The position numbers and the translations under genes are program-made. A stretch of 64,000 nucleotides of DNA, from positions 1 to 64,000 of the forward strand of contig JAQGDQ010000925.1 in the NCBI GenBank assembly GCA_030141605.1, in the 5' to 3' direction. The notes beneath the pieces are model-generated. The model made no database searches and was not told the origin of the DNA. It saw only the letters and a list, made by a program, of their open reading frames with translations. This DNA comes from Tubiluchus corallicola. Its lineage: Eukaryota; Priapulida; Priapulimorpha; Priapulimorphida; Tubiluchidae. Positions 59,191 through 64,000 of this stretch are shown one piece after another (within the stretch, counting starts at the first letter, position 1; each line of letters starts with the position of its first letter).

Positions 59191-59262
59191 ATGTCATCCG
59201 TGCGGAAAATAGCACCCTCTGAAGCTACTGATACAGTTAAGTTACAGTATTTGGATTTGCAG
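59191..59262 (+). CDS. Candidate first coding exon of an unidentified gene
   Basis: ATG at 59191, after an in-frame TAA at 59176, opens 24 codons ending in a perfect donor CAG|GTAAGT, phase 0. The peptide begins MSSVRKIAPSEATDTVKLQY and ends LDLQ, hydrophilic, so a cytosolic or nuclear protein is likely. Codon usage looks protein-like and the donor is the best in the region. No downstream exon was identified within the window and the family is unknown. Confidence 0.4.
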
Positions 59263-62200
59263 GTAAGTGCTACCATCTATCAGCGAGTTTGCACAACTAT
59301 TTGGAACTGATTCTGACTCATTCGTGACTTATCGTTATCGACGAACCGTTTACATAAATTCTATATTAATGTATTATGTGTAAAACATGTTAATGAGATT
59401 ATCTTTGGAAGGCTATCAGTAAGGCTATAATTCTATTTATTCTGATATAGGGAGAATGTGAAAACATAACAATGTGACATTTAAAATTTTTGTTTTACAG
59501 CATTTTACACTTGCCATGATATGAGTCTTTATTCCTCAGTTGTTGCTAGATGTTAGTACGAGGTCTAGTCTAATTACCCAAAGCAACAGCCTAATTTATC
59601 ATAAAGTTTATAAATAAGATTGATCTTATAAAACTCTTGAAATTTATTAAATATTCAAGTAAAGTTTCTAGATATTTCTTTTGTTGTTTTCTACTCCATG
59701 CTTTTATCTGACCTGTGAATTACCTGCATTAATTATTTATGTAACTCATTAAACGTAATTGCAGTGGTGTATTTTTCTTTCGCTACTTAAAACTGAAGCT
59801 CTTCAACTCTTAATAACAAATTTCACAGATAGATGGAGCCAAGTCATAAGGGAAAACGTTGAATAATAGACTCAGTTTAGTAGATTGAATGTCTTTTTTG
59901 CATTGTGACACTAAGCTAAAAAAAACTTTATCCGTCAGTTTCGCTCCAGATGACATTTCTGCCAATGTAATTGGATTAAATGCCTACATCTTAACGTTGT
60001 TTTCACATGTTACGGATAGATGGAGCTAGTTGTATGTAGAGGAAAGTTTGAAGTAGCAGGACTTTGTTGAAATCTTTTCTTTATTAAGCATTGCGAAAAA
60101 ATATCTTTACTCTGAGATTACTTTCTAGCTAAGACAAAATGTCGGTGTTATGTTCTGGTCTAATATGTCCAGGTTTAGGCTTTTAAGTTAACAAGCTTTT
60201 AAACTGTGCTAGGACAATTGACAAGTCAGTTGGCTAGTCATCATGAACTGATTCTGGAGAAATGCATTAAGATTAGTGTAGATGCCTTCTTAAAATACGG
60301 GTCTCAAAACTTATAACTTTATCTCACATACCACTTATTTTCTCGGTAGACCAAATCAACAACGCATTTTTCCAACGGAATGTGACGATGGATGACAGAA
60401 ACTGAAATCCGAATCTCTAATTTTTATCCATTTTCTGTGGCTATAATTGTCGCATCAAGAAAATAAATTGTCTTCAAAAAATTGTGATTTTGACGCTGTT
60501 TACAGTTAGAATTGTTATTAAAGACGAACGGTAGATTTTTAAGACAGCCCTTTTTGTAACTTGCCTGTTAAATCGACCGTCTCCGTCGAGTTCCACGTGT
60601 GCACAGCCAACGTCTTCCGAATCAATACGACATACCTTAGTTTAAAAAGCTGCTTACTGACAACGCCGCGGCTAACATTAGGCGCTGGCTGCAGTGAACG
60701 CACTGAAATTAATTTATAACAATACTATCAACATGAAAACTATTGCAGATTGATAAAAAATACTGGAATTATTTTGGTAAGGTTCCGTTGTGAAATTTAA
60801 CCAGAATTCATTTGTGTACCTACAAACGCGGTGCCCACAAAGGATCATTTGTTCTCGGCGGCAAACGTCAGACCTACTTTAAAAAACAGCGGGATTTGAT
60901 ACAGTGGACTGGGTGGAAGAAGAGTCTGTAGATTTTTGTCGTGAACTTCGTGCGTGGACTGATTCGTGGAACATTGTGATATGTAGATGAATACAGTAAA
61001 TTAATTGGTCAATTTCCACTGGTGTTGATTAATTCATGCGTCTATGAGCTCAGCTGGTCACAGATGTTTGATTGCTGTAATGATTGCATACGCTTAATCT
61101 AAGGAAATTGAACTCGGCTAGCTCATAACTCTTGACAATTTGGACTGAATAAATAAGAAGTTCTGTACCAACGCAAAAATTGACTGTATGAAATTTCTCA
61201 ATACATTGGTGTTTTTTTCATTTAGTGAAGCTACAGTTTTAGAATTTACAACATTACAAAGTGCCATTTTGGATCTTACGTGACATTTCATCGAAGTGCC
61301 TTACTTGTACTTAAACTACTGTACTCCACATAGTGTACTGTACTTTACTATATTGTACTATATAAAATTATGGGTTACATTGCAGCTTGCAGGTACATAA
61401 CTGTTGATAACTTTTTCCTACATGGCAACGAATAATTATCTACTTCAATACTATTAACCTAGGCAAACAGCTCATGTTTGAATAAGTACAACAATCCAAC
61501 AGTTATTTCTGGCTAGCTAGCCTAGTCGAACTTTATTTGGTAGTATAGTATACTCAAGACTGGCTCTGTATGGCTACCTGGCTCCCACCGTCACATTCCG
61601 TTGGAAAAATCAACACGGATATTTTTACTGCGTTTTTGAAGTGGCCTACCGGAAAAATAAAAGTGCTGCGGTAGTTAGTGTGACTGTGACACGAAGCTAT
61701 AACTTTTAATGCGTGCAGGTTCAAAGAGTTTCAGTCTACAGACTTCGTGTCTTTTGTGTCGACATTAGAAAATTTATATTGTTCTGAGGTTGAACTATTT
61801 TGAAGTGCGTGCGTTATATTACGCTTGTTATACAGAGTAAAAAAACTATACAGAGTAAAAAAAACTCCAAAAATCCACCAAAGTGACATGCTCAAAACTG
61901 TTTGTTCAAACTGTATAATTTTCAGCTTGTTAAGTTTTGATATCATCAGACACTCACAGACAGTCCTGTACTTCTAAGACTTTAACAGAGTGCCGACTCT
62001 TATCTTAACCTTGTGGTAAAATTAAGCGAATGTCGCGAAAATTAATCTTTAACGATATCTGAATTGAGTTGTTCAACTTGTTCGTGAACTTGAGAAATCT
62101 AAACGAGTTTCAAATCAGTCCAGTTGGCTTTTGTAGTTTTGTAACATGTTATTCGTTCATTTTGAATAGAAAAATCGCCGAATCGCAGCATAGTAGTTGA

Positions 62201-62857
62201 TTGCCGCGAAATTAAATTCAGCTTTTCCTTAGCAACAATATCGTCGATTAAGTATGTGTATAAATAACACGAGAAAGTGCTCGCATTAAAGTACTAGCTG
62301 GGATGGTTTATGTGCTTTGCGATTTCGAATTTGTTTTGCCTGTTCGTAGTTTACTGATCGTCTGAGAGATTACTGAGTGTATTAAAGCATTACTGTTGAT
62401 CCGTAACAAAGTATGTTATAATATCTAGCTAGCTAAATGACTGATCGTTATTGCGAAGGATCGAACGATTGATTTTGACTTTTATAAACGGCTGGGAACA
62501 TTTTTGGTTCGTTTTGTTTGCCTAGAATGTTGTGTCACGGTTAGTTCTCGTATTCTCGATTACACAGTATTATTTGAAGAATGCCACGGATCTAGATTTA
62601 TTTGTGAAACTGGGCAGAACTAAACGCGACCGCAAGGGATATGATAGTACTGTAGTGCCTGTGCTAAGCACTGGTTTATTATTATGGAGGATAGACAAAA
62701 TTTTCACGTTTGACTTCATGCATTCACAGCACATTGTTATCCGGGAAGTGTTTAACCGTGATTTCGTCGGAAATGTATGCGTTCGAAATGTTCGAATTTT
62801 CGCCATTTTATCGGATAAACCTAAGTGTGTAGGCGTGTGACGTATAATTGCTTAGCC
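59263..62857. other. Non-coding; distant inverted repeat
   Basis: TTTTTCCAACGGAATGTGACG at about 60368-60388 recurs inverted at about 61590-61611 (CGTCACATTCCGTTGGAAAAA). The frame at 62532-62840 has no recognisable features. If 59191-59262 is a first exon, this is its intron. Confidence 0.35.
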
Positions 62858-62893
62858 ATGAATTTTTACGTAAAGTTGATACCGCTGCTAAAG
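62858..62893 (+). CDS. Candidate short first coding exon (weak)
   Basis: GCCATGA context, then 12 codons (MNFYVKLIPLLK) to donor AAAG|GTAAAA, phase 0. It could begin a secreted protein or be an alternative first exon. Nothing else supports it. Confidence 0.2.
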
Positions 62894-63519
62894 GTAAAAT
62901 ATTTCTTAGTACTCCATTGTTCTTTTACAAAATTTAGGTAATGCGATTTTGCTGGTTTTCACATTTTGAAAAAAAATACTGCTGTTCCCCCGTATGTATT
63001 AGTAATCGAGTGATACCACCAGAAACATCGTATAGAGTCTTCTTATTGGTACTTTAAACGAAAGATTGTATTGTTGAAGTTTTGTGTACAGTAGCAAAGT
63101 TAAAGTTTGATATTGTGCCGCTTTTATTCACAGTGGAAATTCATAATACAGGAAAATTGACCTAGGTTATGTACAAGGTGTTAAAATTTAAGTGTTGCAC
63201 TGTGCTTTACTCAGTATTACTGACTGTTGATCTAAATGCACTTGAACTACATTAGGTACTTCATTTATGTAGCGAATGAAAGTGGTTACAGTATATGCTT
63301 AGATACAGTATATGCAAAGTTAAGCAGTGACGAACTTGGTTAGTAACTGGCTGGGTGATAGTTGGGAAAACTACTTAGCGATTTCATCTATTTCTTTGAG
63401 GCAGGATGTATAAATGAACCATGATGAGACAATCGTCGTTAATTACATCATGACTGAATGTCATAAACGTTCATAAACCATTACGGTTTATGTTACAGCA
63501 GGGGCAATGAGTTGAAAAA

Positions 63520-63635
63520 AGAAAAGATACGCTGAAAAATTTTGCACTAGTCAAGATTTAAACTCGAGACTCCTGTCCTCTGGTCACCAGAGCAACCAGT
63601 TCAACATGACAGAGCAGGCCCGAAATTTCATCCTT
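63520..63635 (-). mobile_element. SINE-like element, left arm of a head-to-head pair
   Basis: Reverse complement of 63704-63830 at moderate identity. The inner ends AACATGACAGAGCAGGCCCG (63603-63622) match almost exactly. The tRNA-like boxes are decayed here (GTTTAAATC in place of the B box). Confidence 0.55.
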
Positions 63636-63703
63636 GTAGTAGACAATTCAATAGCAACACCTCTACCCATGACAATAATGGGATACTTATAGTAGCAACT
63701 TTT

Positions 63704-63830
63704 TTCGGGCCTGCTCTGTCACGTTGAAGTGGTAGGACAGGTGGTAGAGCATGGGAGGTCTAATCCCATTCCCAGGTCTCAAGTTCAAGTCCCAGTTGGT
63801 TCACAAATTTTTCAGCATCTCCTTTCTTTC
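63704..63830 (+). mobile_element. tRNA-derived SINE-like element, right arm of a head-to-head pair
   Basis: A box TGGTAGAGCATGG (63742-63754) and B box GTTCAAGTC (63783-63791) at tRNA-like spacing. It is preceded by TTTCGGGCCTGCTCTGTCAC, which is the inverted partner of the left arm. The acceptor stem does not form, so it is not a tRNA gene. Confidence 0.6.
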
Positions 63831-64000
63831 GTCAACTTATTACCCACAATTGGTAATAATTGTTGTGAAATAAATCGCGATGGTTTCTGAACATTTTGGC
63901 ATTCATGGTCATTTGCCAGTTAATTTGACAAAAAAAGCATGTTAAGACGCCGCTTCCATTTCAGGGTTTCTCGGAGAATACTGATGATCATGAGCTACAT

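Noticed and set aside
62532-62840. 102-aa plus-strand frame as a gene
   Set aside because: Starts with a non-ATG codon, has no recognisable domain and the antisense frame is equally open.

Overview
This looks like AT-rich nuclear DNA from an invertebrate animal, probably marine. The reasons are spliced genes with kilobase introns and GT/AG junctions, animal-specific gene families (repulsive guidance molecule, a clusterin-like protein, an EGF-type secreted peptide), degenerate non-LTR retrotransposons, tRNA-derived SINE-like repeats, TTAGGG motifs and long microsatellites. No bacterial or organellar gene was seen. The species cannot be fixed from the sequence.

Left part (1-12 kb, minus strand): a three-exon gene, 11471 to 6840, joins with matching phase-1 boundaries into a secreted peptide of about 116 aa. 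It has a signal peptide, one six-cysteine EGF domain, four collagen-type Gly-X-Y triplets and a basic tail. A close copy of its first exon lies at 601-526, so a tandem paralogue runs off the left edge. LINE remnants, a SINE and microsatellites fill the spaces.

Middle (18-31 kb, plus strand): a single RGM gene (repulsive guidance molecule; GPI-anchored BMP co-receptor/neogenin ligand). Two exons are certain (21105-21661 and 29125-29772). A probable signal-peptide exon ends at 18468, and the 3' UTR probably ends near 30990. Predicted length is about 428 aa.

Right-centre (38-48.5 kb): LINE pieces, then a small promoter with ETS, NRF-1-like and CCAAT sites at 40569-40602. It precedes an apparent 8-base first coding exon and a 256-base exon with a KEN degron (plus strand). 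On the minus strand, an uninterrupted 618-codon gene (46047-44191) encodes a clusterin-like secreted chaperone. It has the paired five-cysteine clusters of vertebrate clusterin, two furin sites and a run of ten octapeptide repeats centred on Phe-Phe. A heat-shock-element-like site lies about 106 bases upstream of its start.

Right part (48.5-64 kb): mostly non-coding. It holds three copies of a roughly 130-160 bp inverted-repeat element with a TTAGGG-rich core, an element with TGTGCCATTTTTCC ends, two candidate first coding exons (59191-59262 and 62858-62893), and a head-to-head SINE pair at the end. The genes are not in operons. What they share is that most encode secreted or surface proteins. 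The points most worth following up are the octad-repeat clusterin, the EGF-collagen peptide pair and the telomere-motif MITE.
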